Shown here: piece by piece, positions 34,706-43,343 of the stretch
How positions within the stretch are numbered: the stretch's first letter is position 1
Layout: each line of letters begins with the position of its first letter
The notes under the pieces: generated by a model
What the model saw: only the letters and a program-made list of their open reading frames with translations
Databases searched by the model: none
Told to the model about the DNA's origin: nothing
Position numbers and translations under genes: made by a program
Source: Sphingobium phenoxybenzoativorans
GTDB lineage: Bacteria; Pseudomonadota; Alphaproteobacteria; Sphingomonadales; Sphingomonadaceae
Length of the DNA stretch: 64,000 nucleotides
Reading direction: 5' to 3'
NCBI RefSeq assembly: GCF_001757355.1
Contig: NZ_MINO01000017.1
Location: forward strand, 1 to 64,000

Positions 34706-34811
34706 CTTTTCCAGTCCCCAGCGCGATGCACGGGCGGGGAGGGTTGCCGAGCCGATTGGCGTGACGGAGACACGGCAATCAGGGCCGACATGCCGGGGCA
34801 CTGGTCGCCGA

Positions 34812-36014
34812 TCATGCGGTTACCTCTTTGGGCTCTTGCCGCGTGCCGACGACCGACTTGCGCCGGCTGGCCACCAACTCGGCTGCCTTACGCACCGGGT
34901 CATCCTCGGTGTGGACGTAGCGCATGAACATCGCCACGGTCTTGTGCGCGGTCAGCGCCATGCCGACCTTGACGGGGATGCCGGAATTGGCAATGTCGGT
35001 TGCCGAGCGATGACGGATACCGTGGGTGCCCACCTTTGGCACGCCGGCACGCTCAAGGATGCGCCGCCATGCCGAGTAGTAGGCATGGGGGCTAAGTGCC
35101 TTGTCGTGATCCTGGATGGATGGGCAGACATAGGGCGAATTACCGTAGCGAGGCGCGTTCGTCAGCAGCCGGCGGGCTTCCTCGCTCATCGGCTTGGACA
35201 TATCGCCCGTCTTGCTGTCCGGCCAGACAACCCGGCCATTGGGCAAGTCGAGCCAGTCCCACTGCAACAGCAGGATCTCTGACATGCGCGCCGCGAACTC
35301 GAATTGCAGCCGGACGGCCAACAAATAGATCGGGTGTTCCAGCCCCTCGGCCTCGGCCTTGTCCAGATAGGCGAACAGGCTGACCATCTGCTCGTCGGTG
35401 ATGAGGCGGGTCGAGCCTTTCTCCGGGTACTTGGGTACATGGCGGCAAGGATTGGAACCGTCGGGCCGGTAGCCCCACAGTTCGGCCAGGTTGAGCATCT
35501 TGCGAACGAGCGACAGCACGCGGTTGGCCTGCGTGGGTGACTTCTCCATGCGCTTCATCAGCGCAGTGATGTCGTGGCGGGTAACCTCGTGGACCTTCTT
35601 GGTTCCGAAGGCTGGGATGACGAAGTTATCGATCTGGTACTGGTAGCCGGCCTGCGTACTTGGTTTGTTGTGCAGCTTGGAGTGGTCTTCCATGAACCGG
35701 CTGCACAGTTCCTTGACCGTCGGCGCCTTCCGGGCCTCGGCCTTGTCGTGACCGGGGTCGCCGCCGCGCCGGATTTCGGCTAGCCAGTCCTGCGCCAGCG
35801 ACCGCGCCTGCTCGACGGTCAATTCGCCGAACTGGCCCAGCGCCGGTTTGCGGCGCACGCCGGAGTTCGTGCGGTACTGAAGCATGAATACCTTGCGGCC
35901 ACTTGGTGTAACCTTGCATAAGAAGCCCGGAACAATCGTGTCCCGGAGTTCAACGTCGCAGGTCTGTGCCTGAGCCGCGTCAACAACGCTTTTGGTCAGC
36001 TTGATCTTTGCCAT
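34812..36014 (-). CDS. int: Tyrosine-recombinase integrase of the ICE
   Basis: Site-specific recombinase of 400 residues. It has a DUF4102-like N-terminal arm-binding domain (about 1-90), a SAM-like core (about 100-185) and a catalytic domain. Catalytic residues are visible: Arg in FAARMSEIL (about 240), HGIRHRSA (about 330), LTAHKT (about 357) and the nucleophile Tyr in MRYVHTEDD (about 367). It lies at the outer end of the element, reading inwards, as in Tn4371-family ICEs, and about 150 bp from the inferred junction. Confidence 0.93.
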   Translation of the reverse strand: MAKIKLTKSVVDAAQAQTCDVELRDTIVPGFLCKVTPSGRKVFMLQYRTNSGVRRKPALGQFGELTVEQARSLAQDWLAEIRRGGDPGHDKAEARKAPTVKELCSRFMEDHSKLHNKPSTQAGYQYQIDNFVIPAFGTKKVHEVTRHDITALMKRMEKSPTQANRVLSLVRKMLNLAELWGYRPDGSNPCRHVPKYPEKGSTRLITDEQMVSLFAYLDKAEAEGLEHPIYLLAVRLQFEFAARMSEILLLQWDWLDLPNGRVVWPDSKTGDMSKPMSEEARRLLTNAPRYGNSPYVCPSIQDHDKALSPHAYYSAWRRILERAGVPKVGTHGIRHRSATDIANSGIPVKVGMALTAHKTVAMFMRYVHTEDDPVRKAAELVASRRKSVVGTRQEPKEVTA

Positions 36015-36181
36015 TTGTCGCTCCTAGAGTCCCCCGATTCCAGGAGCCGGCTAGGAGCCAGGCGAAAGAGAACCGGGGCGGTTTGCATCCCGCACCGGCA
36101 TATAATCCAAGACGTTGGCTTTACGGAAAACCTGCTATAGCAAGCTGCATCCAAGCCCAGCGTTACCCCGGTGCGGACTCC
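36015..36181. other. Inferred right end (att) of the ICE
   Basis: The 167 bp between int and the first codons that read as chromosomal protein. It has a short direct repeat (GGAGCCGGCTAGGAGCC) and an AT-rich patch (GCATATAATCC). The exact crossover cannot be fixed from one junction; homology of the MBL protein begins near 36165-36182. A TTTTTCAT-type core was not found. Confidence 0.5.
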
Positions 36182-36832
36182 ATGCTCTGGCTTAAAATCC
36201 GTCCGGCCATCGATCGGCTGGTCGATGACTGGCAGGCGAAGCACGACAACGCAAAGGTTCGTCTCATCATTGCCCACTCGCATGGCCATGGCGATCATCA
36301 TGCCGGGGACGACGAATTCCGCGACCGGCCCGACACGGACATTGTGGGCCTGACGCCGAAGGACGTCGCGTCATATTTCCACATCAGCGATTGGCCGCGC
36401 GACATTGCCCGCTTCGACCTGGGCGGGCGCGTTCTCGACATCATCCCTACGCCCGGTCATGAGCCTGCGCACATCATGGTCTATGACGGCCGGACGCGAT
36501 TGTTGTTTTCCGGCGACATGCTCTACCCGGGAAGGCTCTACGTGCCGACCGACAAGTTCGGCGAGTTCCGCGCCAGCGCCGACCGCCTTGCCGCCTTCGC
36601 CGCCAAGCATCCGGTCCGCGCATTGCTTGGCGCGCACATTGAAATGACGACCACGCCCGGACAGGATTATCCAATGGAGGCGGCAACGCACCCGCTGGAG
36701 CATCCGCTGCCGCTCAAGCCAGAGGCGATCACCATTCTCCAGCATATGGCCGCCAAGGCCGGTCCGGCCCCGGTGATCGACCGGGCAGCCGACTTCATCG
36801 TCTATCCGGTTCCTCCCAGACCTGCCCCCTGA
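36182..36832 (+). pseudogene. 5'-truncated MBL-fold hydrolase at the ICE junction
   Basis: The frame continues leftwards into ICE sequence, but protein that looks native begins near GADSMLWLKIRPAIDRLV. The zinc motif HSHGHGDHHAGD falls only about 35 residues after this, whereas MBL-fold proteins have about 80-110 residues before it, so the first strands and leader are gone. Further MBL residues remain (IPTPGHEPAHIMVYD, LFSGDMLYPG, LLGAHIEM). Likely cut by ICE insertion; the missing 5' part should lie at the other end of the ICE. Confidence 0.7.
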
Positions 36833-36897
36833 AGGCAACCCAGCCGCTCTCCAGGCGGATCGACCCATCCGGTCGATAGGATCGCCAGATCGTCGAG

Positions 36898-37377
36898 TTA
36901 AGCAAGGCTCTCTGCAGGCCATCTCGCATTCCCCTTGATCCTCCGCCGGAGGACCGCGTCGAGCGACCATTGGCCGCCACCCAGGGCGACGAGCGGCAGC
37001 ATCAGTCCCGCCCAGCTCAGATGCGTCGGCCATGCGTCGGGATAGACGAATAGCTGGATGGTCAGCGTCATGGCCAACAACGCCGAGGCCGCACCCCGCG
37101 TACAGAGCCCAAGCACGAGCAGGATCGGGAAGATGTGCTCGGAATAGGTTGCTGCGTGCGCCGCAATTTCCGGCGGGATGAGCGGAAGGGCATATTCGGT
37201 ACGAAACAGATCGTAGGTGCCCGGCGTGATGGTCAACACGCCTTCCACCTTCGTCCGCCCGGACAGAAAAAACACTGCCGCAATACCGAGCCGGTCGACG
37301 AGCAGTAGAAAGCTGGTTGGCAGGATGAAGCGGGCCGCGCTGCTCCCGCGGTCATAGAGATCGATAAATGATTGCAT
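36898..37377 (-). CDS. DoxX-family membrane protein of the bufferin locus
   Basis: Integral membrane protein of about 159 residues with four hydrophobic segments (about 22-45, 72-92, 98-118 and 125-145) and the DoxX pattern ([30 protein letters not shown]). It follows the BufA1-type gene by 70 bp on the same strand. DoxX genes are regular partners of bufferin operons (GigT in Cupriavidus); a redox or membrane role is suggested, not proven. Confidence 0.87.
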   Translation of the reverse strand: MQSFIDLYDRGSSAARFILPTSFLLLVDRLGIAAVFFLSGRTKVEGVLTITPGTYDLFRTEYALPLIPPEIAAHAATYSEHIFPILLVLGLCTRGAASALLAMTLTIQLFVYPDAWPTHLSWAGLMLPLVALGGGQWSLDAVLRRRIKGNARWPAESLA

Positions 37378-37447
37378 GATGTCATCCTTTTCGGACGGAT
37401 GGCGTCGCACCCGTACAGCGAGCGGGCCGTACGGGCGCGCGCCACGG

Positions 37448-37720
37448 TCAAACCTTTGGCGTCAGCGATCCCGGCCCCTTGGGCGTCTTGATCTGCGTGC
37501 AGGTTCCTGCCTTGACGAGCTTCCACGCATCGCCCTGATAATCGGTTCTGGAGGTGCCTGCGCAGCTCGTTCCGGCGCCCGCCTTGCAATCGTTTTTGCC
37601 GGCAAGGGAAACACCGTAGCATTTCTCCATCTTGGCGGTGTCGGCCGCGTGCGAAACGGTAGCGTTGCCAGCGAAGGCCAGCGCGAGAGAGGCGGCGATG
37701 GCCGCATGTGTGGATGTCAT
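37448..37720 (-). CDS. bufA1: BufA1-type bufferin precursor (DUF2282)
   Basis: Precursor of 90 residues with a Sec signal (about 1-25, ending VSHAAD). The core has four cysteines in the BufA1 arrangement: [13 protein letters not shown], then GTSCAGTS and a final GTC. In this family DUF692 enzymes convert core Cys residues to copper-binding heterocycles and the peptide is exported to the periplasm to sequester copper. A GTAACC-N16-CGAA promoter lies about 100 bp upstream. It is divergent from the sigma factor gene. Confidence 0.87.
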   Translation of the reverse strand: MTSTHAAIAASLALAFAGNATVSHAADTAKMEKCYGVSLAGKNDCKAGAGTSCAGTSRTDYQGDAWKLVKAGTCTQIKTPKGPGSLTPKV

Positions 37721-37817
37721 TCCTATTCTCCAATTGAAAGGCGCGCCCTTCGCGCGGCGGCCGGTAAATGGTCCGCCGCGCGGTGACCGATGGGGGCTAT
37801 GCGGTCACGATGGCCTT

Positions 37818-37843
37818 TTCGAAGCGCAAGGCGGCGCGGTTAC
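37818..37843 (-). promoter_or_regulatory. SigF-type promoter of bufA1-doxX
   Basis: On the minus strand GTAACC (37843-37838), exactly 16 bases, then CGAA (37821-37818). The same -35/-10 pair and spacing occur twice more in this locus. It faces bufA1. Confidence 0.85.
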
Positions 37844-37877
37844 AGAAAAGAATTTTCGCATCCTCGCCGGCCAGGCT

Positions 37878-37903
37878 GTAACCTCGGCCCCGCCTCGACC
37901 GAA
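37878..37903 (+). promoter_or_regulatory. SigF-type promoter of the sigma factor gene
   Basis: GTAACC at 37878-37883, 16 bases, CGAA at 37900-37903, on the plus strand, 18 bases before the sigma factor ATG. This implies positive autoregulation and a very short leader. Confidence 0.85.
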
Positions 37904-37921
37904 TGGATGACGGGAGCGCGC

Positions 37922-38458
37922 ATGAAAGCCGGTGAGGATCAGTTGAAGCAATGGATGATCGGCGGCCTTAGTGGCGACGCCGCCGCCCACGCGTCGCTGC
38001 TTCGCGCAATCGTTCCGCTGCTGCGCGTCTTCTATCAGCGGCGTTGCGGCTCCCAGGCGGAATTTGTCGAGGACCTTGTGCAGGAAGTGCTTATCGCCGT
38101 TCATACCCGAAGGGCCACCTATGATGTGAGCCGCCCTTTTTCAGGATGGCTGTTCGCCATCGCCCGTTACAAGATGATCGACCATTTCCGCAGAAACGGC
38201 CGCACAGTCGCAATGGACGATATAGAGGATGTGGCCCTGGCGGACGATTTCGAGGCATCGAGCATCGCCCGCCTGGATGTGAACCACTTGCTCGATACGC
38301 TACCCGCGAAGCAAGCGCATGCGATCCGCGCAACCCATATCGACGGCCTTAGCGTCGCTGAGGCGGCGGACCGGGCCGGCATTGGCCAGTCCGATATCAA
38401 AGTATCAGTTCATCGCGGGATCAAGGCGCTGGCGGCGCGCATCCGGGGAGATGCGTAA
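37922..38458 (+). CDS. sigF: ECF sigma factor (SigF-like)
   Basis: Sigma-70 family protein of about 178 residues starting at ATG 37922. Region 2 (about 20-90: LLRVFYQRRCGSQAEFVEDLVQEVLIAVHTRRATYDVSRPFSGWLFAIARYKMIDHFRR) and region 4 (about 118-172: LLDTLPAKQAHAIRATHIDGLSVAEAADRAGIGQSDIKVSVHRGIKALAARI) are complete. The stop and the anti-sigma start overlap as TAATG. In Caulobacter, SigF with NrsF responds to oxidative and heavy-metal stress and controls DUF2282 genes, as would fit here. Confidence 0.9.
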   Translation: MKAGEDQLKQWMIGGLSGDAAAHASLLRAIVPLLRVFYQRRCGSQAEFVEDLVQEVLIAVHTRRATYDVSRPFSGWLFAIARYKMIDHFRRNGRTVAMDDIEDVALADDFEASSIARLDVNHLLDTLPAKQAHAIRATHIDGLSVAEAADRAGIGQSDIKVSVHRGIKALAARIRGDA

Positions 38459-39099
38459 TGAATACTGAAGCGCTTATCGAAAGCCTGACGCAGAATGTCC
38501 CCCCCGTCCGCCGCAACGCCGTTGGCTGGCGTCTGGCGGTTGGCCTTATCGGGGGCGGGATGGTGACGATCATTGTCATCGCCCTGATGCTGGGGCTTCG
38601 CTCCGACCTCGATCTTGCAATGCGGGGTTTCAATTTCTGGATGAAATGGACCTACACCATTTCGCTCGGCACGATCGCCATATGGGCGACCGCACGGCTG
38701 GCGCGGCCTGATGGCGCACGTCCCCCGTCCCTGTGGCTTGTCGTGTTGCCATTGGCCGCGCTGGCGGGATTTGGCGCTGTCGAGTTGGCGCGTACGCCGT
38801 CCGCCGATTGGCTGGCGATGTGGCTGGGCCATAGCTGGAGGATATGTTCGCTGATGGTGCTTCTGCTGTCGGCGCCGATCTTCATCGGCTTTCTCTGGTC
38901 TTTCCGCAGGCTTGCGCCCACACGGTTGCGGGCGGCAGGCGGCACCGCCGGGCTGGCTGCGGGTGCGTGGGCGGCAACGCTCTATTGCCTCCATTGCCCC
39001 GAAGTCTCCGCGATATTTGTCCTGACATGGTATACGCTGGGCATAGTGCTGGCGGCCGGCGTCGGCGCGCTTCTGGGACCGCGCGTTTTGCGCTGGTAG
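38458..39099 (+). CDS. nrsF: NrsF-like anti-sigma factor (DUF1109)
   Basis: Inner-membrane protein of 213 residues with six hydrophobic segments (about 25-47, 60-78, 93-113, 128-147, 160-182 and 186-207), the DUF1109 layout. Two cysteines lie between TM5 and TM6 (LYCLHCPE), where NrsF senses metals or oxidants. It overlaps the sigma gene by 1 base (TAATG), so the two are translated together. Confidence 0.9.
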   Translation: MNTEALIESLTQNVPPVRRNAVGWRLAVGLIGGGMVTIIVIALMLGLRSDLDLAMRGFNFWMKWTYTISLGTIAIWATARLARPDGARPPSLWLVVLPLAALAGFGAVELARTPSADWLAMWLGHSWRICSLMVLLLSAPIFIGFLWSFRRLAPTRLRAAGGTAGLAAGAWAATLYCLHCPEVSAIFVLTWYTLGIVLAAGVGALLGPRVLRW

Positions 39100-39117
39100 G
39101 AAAATTTGCCGGACCGC

Positions 39118-39143
39118 GTAACCGCTGCCAGCCAAACTCCGAA
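39118..39143 (+). promoter_or_regulatory. SigF-type promoter of bufA2-bufB-bufC
   Basis: GTAACC at 39118-39123, 16 bases, CGAA at 39140-39143. It lies 40 bases upstream of the second precursor gene and just after the nrsF stop. It is the third identical motif in this locus. Confidence 0.85.
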
Positions 39144-39183
39144 ATCCCAGTGCCATACATCAGGCATCCACAGGAGAATGACT

Positions 39184-39450
39184 ATGAACAGCATCGCATC
39201 CGGCGCAGGTTACGCGGCCTCGGCCGCCCTTGTCGCCATCGCCGCCAGCGCGGCCGTCGCCCCGGCCTTTGCCGCCGATGGGGCCAAGGAAGTCCATTGC
39301 TACGGCATCAATAGCTGCAAGGGCACATCGGACTGCAAAACGGCCAAGAACGAGTGCAAAGGCCAGAATGAATGCAAAACCCAGGGCTTCAAGATTCTGA
39401 CCACGAAAGCCTGCGCAGCCGCAGGCGGCACCCTTACCGAACCCAAGTGA
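39184..39450 (+). CDS. bufA2: BufA2-type bufferin precursor (DUF2282)
   Basis: Precursor of about 88 residues. The ATG at 39184 is preferred because AGGAG lies seven bases upstream; the ATG at 39178 is too close. Signal peptide of about 31 residues ending FAADG. The core has six cysteines in a Lys-rich pattern ([32 protein letters not shown], broken here by no stop), with another Cys further on. It differs clearly from BufA1. The DUF692 gene follows 54 bp later. Confidence 0.87.
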   Translation: MNSIASGAGYAASAALVAIAASAAVAPAFAADGAKEVHCYGINSCKGTSDCKTAKNECKGQNECKTQGFKILTTKACAAAGGTLTEPK

Positions 39451-39504
39451 CGCGACGGGATCCGGCCGCCCTCTGGCCGGATCCCGACCTTCGGGGAACG
39501 ATCC

Positions 39505-40332
39505 ATGACCAAGCCCGAAATTTTCCGCTATGGCCTCGGCCTGCGCAAGCCGCATTATCAGGATTTTCTGGAGCGGCGGGTGCCCGTCGATTTTGTCGAG
39601 GTCATCTCTGAAAACTTCATGATCGATGGCGGCCGTCCGCTCGACATCCTGCGGCGCGTGCGCGATCGTTATCCCGTTGCCCTGCATGGCGTATCAATGT
39701 CGGTGGGATCGGCCGATGGTCTGGACCGCCGCTATCTGGCGCGGCTTAGACAGCTCGTCGATGAAATAGATCCCATCTTCGTTTCGGATCATCTGTGCTG
39801 GACGCGAATAGACGGTTTCCAGTCGCACGACCTGTTGCCTCTGCCATACACGCAGGAGGCTCTTGATTGCGTTTGCGCCAATGTCGCGCAGGCGCAGGAT
39901 ATGCTGGGCCGCACCATGCTGATCGAAAACCCGTCAAGCTATATCGCCTTTGCAGATTCGGAGATGACCGAATGGCAATTCCTTGATGCGTTATGCGCGC
40001 GCACAGGGTGTGAATTGCTGCTGGACGTCAACAACATAGTCGTCAGTGCAGCCAACCACGGCTTCGACGCCATCGACTATCTGCATGGCATTCCCGCTGC
40101 CCATGTCCGCCAAATACATCTTGCAGGACATAGTCAGGGCGAAGATCTGCTGGTCGATACGCATGACAGGCCCGTGCCGGAATCCGTGTGGGCGCTCTAT
40201 GCCTGCGCTCTCGATCGGCTGGGTCCGGTCGCGACGATGATCGAACGTGATGACGACATCCCGCCGCTGGAAACATTGTTGATGGAACTCGACATCGCCC
40301 GCGCGGTCCAGCCATCGCGGAGGGCGGCATGA
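39505..40332 (+). CDS. bufB: BufB, DUF692 multinuclear iron oxidase (MNIO)
   Basis: Enzyme of 275 residues of the DUF692/MNIO family that modifies Cys residues of the precursor peptide using two or three iron ions and oxygen. TIM-barrel motifs are evident: LHGVSMSVGS (about 52-61), FVSDHLCWT (about 92-100), IENPSSY (about 141-147), LDVNNIVVS and IHLAGHS (about 215). Its stop overlaps the bufC start by 4 bp. It is the maturase for one or both precursors. Confidence 0.92.
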   Translation: MTKPEIFRYGLGLRKPHYQDFLERRVPVDFVEVISENFMIDGGRPLDILRRVRDRYPVALHGVSMSVGSADGLDRRYLARLRQLVDEIDPIFVSDHLCWTRIDGFQSHDLLPLPYTQEALDCVCANVAQAQDMLGRTMLIENPSSYIAFADSEMTEWQFLDALCARTGCELLLDVNNIVVSAANHGFDAIDYLHGIPAAHVRQIHLAGHSQGEDLLVDTHDRPVPESVWALYACALDRLGPVATMIERDDDIPPLETLLMELDIARAVQPSRRAA

Positions 40333-41099
40333 GTTTGCTCGCCATGCAGCGCAATTTTCGCGATCGCCTGCAGCAGGAGTCCCCTGCCGTTACGGACAGC
40401 TTTGGCAGTTCGGCGGCGCCGGGTCTGAGGGTATATCAGAACACCTATCGCGCTCAATTGATCGACTGCCTTGCCTCCACCTGTGAGCAGCTTCGCGCCT
40501 GGATTGGCGATGAGGCGTTCTTCGCCGCTGCGGCGACGCATATCGACCGGTCTCCGCCGCATGCATGGACGCTTGACGCCTACCCGTCCAGCTTCCCTTC
40601 GACCTTGGCGGATATCCATAGCGACAGCCCCGAAATCGCCGAATTGGCTTGGCTGGAGGTCGCGCTGGCGGATGCCTTTGTCGGACCGGACCATGATCCA
40701 CTGCCGCCAAGCGCGCTCGCGGACGTGATGTGGGAGGACGCGGTTCTTCTGCTCACGCCAAACATGCGATCGCGCAGCATGGGCACGAACGCCCCGGCCA
40801 TATGGTCAGCGCTGGCCGCAGCGCAGGAGCCGCCAAACGCCATAACCCTGCCCACGCCGTCCCACGTCCTCGTCTGGCGGTCCGGCTTCACATCCTGCTT
40901 CCGTATTCTGGAAGCGGACGAAGCCGCAGCGATCGACGCCATGGCCGCGGGTCAAAGTTTCGGGACCGTCTGTAACGATCTGGTTGCCCAACATGGAGAG
41001 AAGCAAGGCGTACCGCGCGCAGGAGAAATGCTTGGGCGATGGGTGAAGGATGGCCTGATTATTGGCGTGAAAGACTCCAAGCCCGGAACGATTGGCTAG
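40329..41099 (+). CDS. bufC: BufC, DUF2063 partner protein
   Basis: Protein of 256 residues with the DUF2063 domain in its N-terminal half (MQRNFRDRLQQES...GLRVYQNTYRAQLIDCLASTCEQLRAWIGDEAF, about 5-65) and a second, HTH-like half ending in a KDGLIIGV segment. In bufferin and related systems this partner recognises the precursor leader and hands it to BufB. ATGA overlap with bufB. It ends the locus. Confidence 0.9.
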   Translation: MSLLAMQRNFRDRLQQESPAVTDSFGSSAAPGLRVYQNTYRAQLIDCLASTCEQLRAWIGDEAFFAAAATHIDRSPPHAWTLDAYPSSFPSTLADIHSDSPEIAELAWLEVALADAFVGPDHDPLPPSALADVMWEDAVLLLTPNMRSRSMGTNAPAIWSALAAAQEPPNAITLPTPSHVLVWRSGFTSCFRILEADEAAAIDAMAAGQSFGTVCNDLVAQHGEKQGVPRAGEMLGRWVKDGLIIGVKDSKPGTIG

Positions 41100-41190
41100 T
41101 TAGTTCGCCGGAATCATGTTCCCCCAAACCAACGGGAGCGCAATCGAACCAAACCCGCGCAATCGTTCATGCCCCGCCTTTACCGCCCCG

Positions 41191-41937
41191 TCACCGGATG
41201 GTTTCGGCATTGTCGACCGTGATCGTCGTGCCGGTGATGTGGCGCGATTCTTCCGAGGCCAGGAACAGGACCAGATTTGCCACATCTTCTGGCTTCCCCA
41301 TGCCGAGGGCGCGGTTCTGTTCAAGGCCGGGATCGTTTTCATCCAGTTCAGAGACTGCCTGCGCCGTCATCGGCGTCTCTATTCCGCCTGGCGCGATCGT
41401 ATTGCACCGGATCTGATAGCGTTTCTCCTGACAATGCACGGCTATGCTGCGGGTCATGGCGATGATGCCGCCCTTGGCTCCGGCATAGGCGGGAATGGCG
41501 CTGATCCCCTTGATCCCGCCAATCGAGGCCATGTTGATGATCGAACCGCCACCGCCCTTGGTCATGAACGGAATTGCGGCCTTGCAACCCAGGAACGTGC
41601 CGTCCAGCATCACATCGACTTGCAGCTTGTAATCCGCGTAAGACATATCCTCGACAGAGCCGAAGCGCACAATTCCGGCATTGTTGACCAATATGTCCAG
41701 GCGGCCGAATGCCTTGATCGTCTCCGCTATCACTTCGGCCCAACGGCTTTCGCTGCGCACGTCATGGTTGAGATAGATCGCGCCGGGAATTTCCGCCGCG
41801 ACCTTCGCGCCCAATTCATCCTGTACGTCCGTGATGACGACCTTTGCGCCCTCACGCGCCAGGACCCTGGCGTCCTCCGCGCCCAGTCCAGACGCGCCGC
41901 CGGTAATGACGGCAACCTTACCTTCAATGCGTCCCAC
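41191..41937 (-). CDS. Short-chain dehydrogenase/reductase
   Basis: Classical SDR of 248 residues: cofactor motif TGGASGLG (residues 12-19), NNAG (about 87-90), catalytic Ser in ASIGG and YAGAK (about 149-153), then APGGIETPM. Asp after the second strand (ITDVQDE) predicts NAD+ preference. It lies 41 bp downstream of the Rieske oxygenase gene. It could dehydrogenate a diol or alcohol made by that enzyme; the substrate is unknown. Confidence 0.9.
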   Translation of the reverse strand: MGRIEGKVAVITGGASGLGAEDARVLAREGAKVVITDVQDELGAKVAAEIPGAIYLNHDVRSESRWAEVIAETIKAFGRLDILVNNAGIVRFGSVEDMSYADYKLQVDVMLDGTFLGCKAAIPFMTKGGGGSIINMASIGGIKGISAIPAYAGAKGGIIAMTRSIAVHCQEKRYQIRCNTIAPGGIETPMTAQAVSELDENDPGLEQNRALGMGKPEDVANLVLFLASEESRHITGTTITVDNAETIR

Positions 41938-41978
41938 GCTTCATTATCCTCTTTATGATTTTCGTTGGCGGGGGCGGG

Positions 41979-43316
41979 TCAGCGCCGCCCCTCCAGATAA
42001 TCGTTGATAACCTCGTGGAAACGGCGCACTCGCGCCTCCTGCCCTGCGAGATAGCAGTCCCCAAAGGCCATGGAGCGAAGGCCGCGCTGTTGCGTTTCGG
42101 CGAGCGACAGGTCCTGCGTCAGGAAGTCGCCCTGCGCGATCGTTGCCTGATAATCGTCGAAACTGCCCAGTTCCTGACTGGCTTCCCGATAGGGACGCAT
42201 GCCGTACAGGGTGGCGACCTCTTGCGCGCCCTTCACATGGGGCACCAGATACCAATAATCGAATGTCGACCAGTTCGGATCGTCTGCATCGGGTTCCGTG
42301 CGGAATACGTGCAATCCTTCGGGTGTCGCAGTCAGGGTGAGGTTTGGGAAACAGGTGTGATGCATCTGGTCCGTCAGCTCATCCTCGGTCAGTTGCTCGA
42401 AATATTCAAAGCCCCGCGCCGGCCCCAAGGCGCGACGCGCACGCTGCAGCGCCAGCCGTCCCTCCTGGGCGCGGCCTTCATAGTCTGCCGGATCAATATC
42501 CCATTCCTGCAAAAGCGACGCCCAGAGCGGCTTGACCTGCTGCGCATCGGGATAGCGGCTCGAAGGCTGCAGCTTCTCGATCATCCGGTTGTGCCCGTTG
42601 GGGTACATCTCGAATATCGTCGTCGAATAATGGTCGTCGATCATGGGCATGAACTGGGGGTGCACGACCGGGATATGATAGGCTTCATTGAAATTGTCGG
42701 AGGCGAATTTCCAATTGGTATTGACCCGCAATGTGCGCCAGACGACCCGCGTATAGTTTTCCAGGTCCCGGCCCTGAAAAAGCGTGGGAATAGGATCGAG
42801 AAAATCGAGCAGCGGTCCTGCATCGGGATCGAACGACCAGAAGATAAACCCGCCCCATGTTTCGCAGCGGAGCTCCTTTAGGCGAAGCTTTCCGCACGGG
42901 TCGCCCTGCGCAAAATCTTCCGGGTCCTGCACCCAGTCCAGCCGGCCGTCGATATTCCATTTCCACCCATGATAGGGGCAACTGAATGCGCCGCTGACAG
43001 CGCCGTCGCTCACGTTCACCAGCCGGTTCCCGCGGTGCATGCAGACGTTGAAGAATGCGCGGATGCTATCATCCTGCTGTTTCACGATCAGCACCGATTC
43101 ATGGCGGAAATTGTGGACGATGAAATCGCCGGCTTCCTCCAGTTGCGAAACGCGGCCGCCGACATGCCAGACGCGTTTCCACAAATGCTCCCATTCGCGA
43201 TCCGCGAAATCCTTTGACCAGTAGCGGTCGCCGGTAATCGCGTCGCCGCGCGGAGCGGGCTGCGCCGCATCGGGATGCGTGGGATAGGTCGGGCGGGTAT
43301 TGGCTGTCGTGGCCAT
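41979..43316 (-). CDS. Rieske non-heme iron oxygenase, alpha subunit
   Basis: Ring-hydroxylating oxygenase large subunit of 445 residues. The Rieske [2Fe-2S] ligands are CMHRGNRL (about 91-98) and CPYHGWKW (about 113-120). The mononuclear iron site is seen as DNFNEAYHIPVVHP (about 213-226), with a later acidic ligand expected near FDYWYLV or downstream. No beta subunit, ferredoxin or reductase lies nearby, so it may use unlinked electron carriers and may be an alpha3-type enzyme. Cluster mates: SDR, NTF2-like protein, TonB receptor, TetR. Confidence 0.92.
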   Translation of the reverse strand: MATTANTRPTYPTHPDAAQPAPRGDAITGDRYWSKDFADREWEHLWKRVWHVGGRVSQLEEAGDFIVHNFRHESVLIVKQQDDSIRAFFNVCMHRGNRLVNVSDGAVSGAFSCPYHGWKWNIDGRLDWVQDPEDFAQGDPCGKLRLKELRCETWGGFIFWSFDPDAGPLLDFLDPIPTLFQGRDLENYTRVVWRTLRVNTNWKFASDNFNEAYHIPVVHPQFMPMIDDHYSTTIFEMYPNGHNRMIEKLQPSSRYPDAQQVKPLWASLLQEWDIDPADYEGRAQEGRLALQRARRALGPARGFEYFEQLTEDELTDQMHHTCFPNLTLTATPEGLHVFRTEPDADDPNWSTFDYWYLVPHVKGAQEVATLYGMRPYREASQELGSFDDYQATIAQGDFLTQDLSLAETQQRGLRSMAFGDCYLAGQEARVRRFHEVINDYLEGRR

Positions 43317-43343
43317 CAGGGGCCTCCTTGCAGAAGGGAAAAG

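Noticed and set aside
36015-36181. TTTTTCAT-type Tn4371 att core
   Set aside because: Looked for on both strands near the int end and not found, so no att core is claimed.
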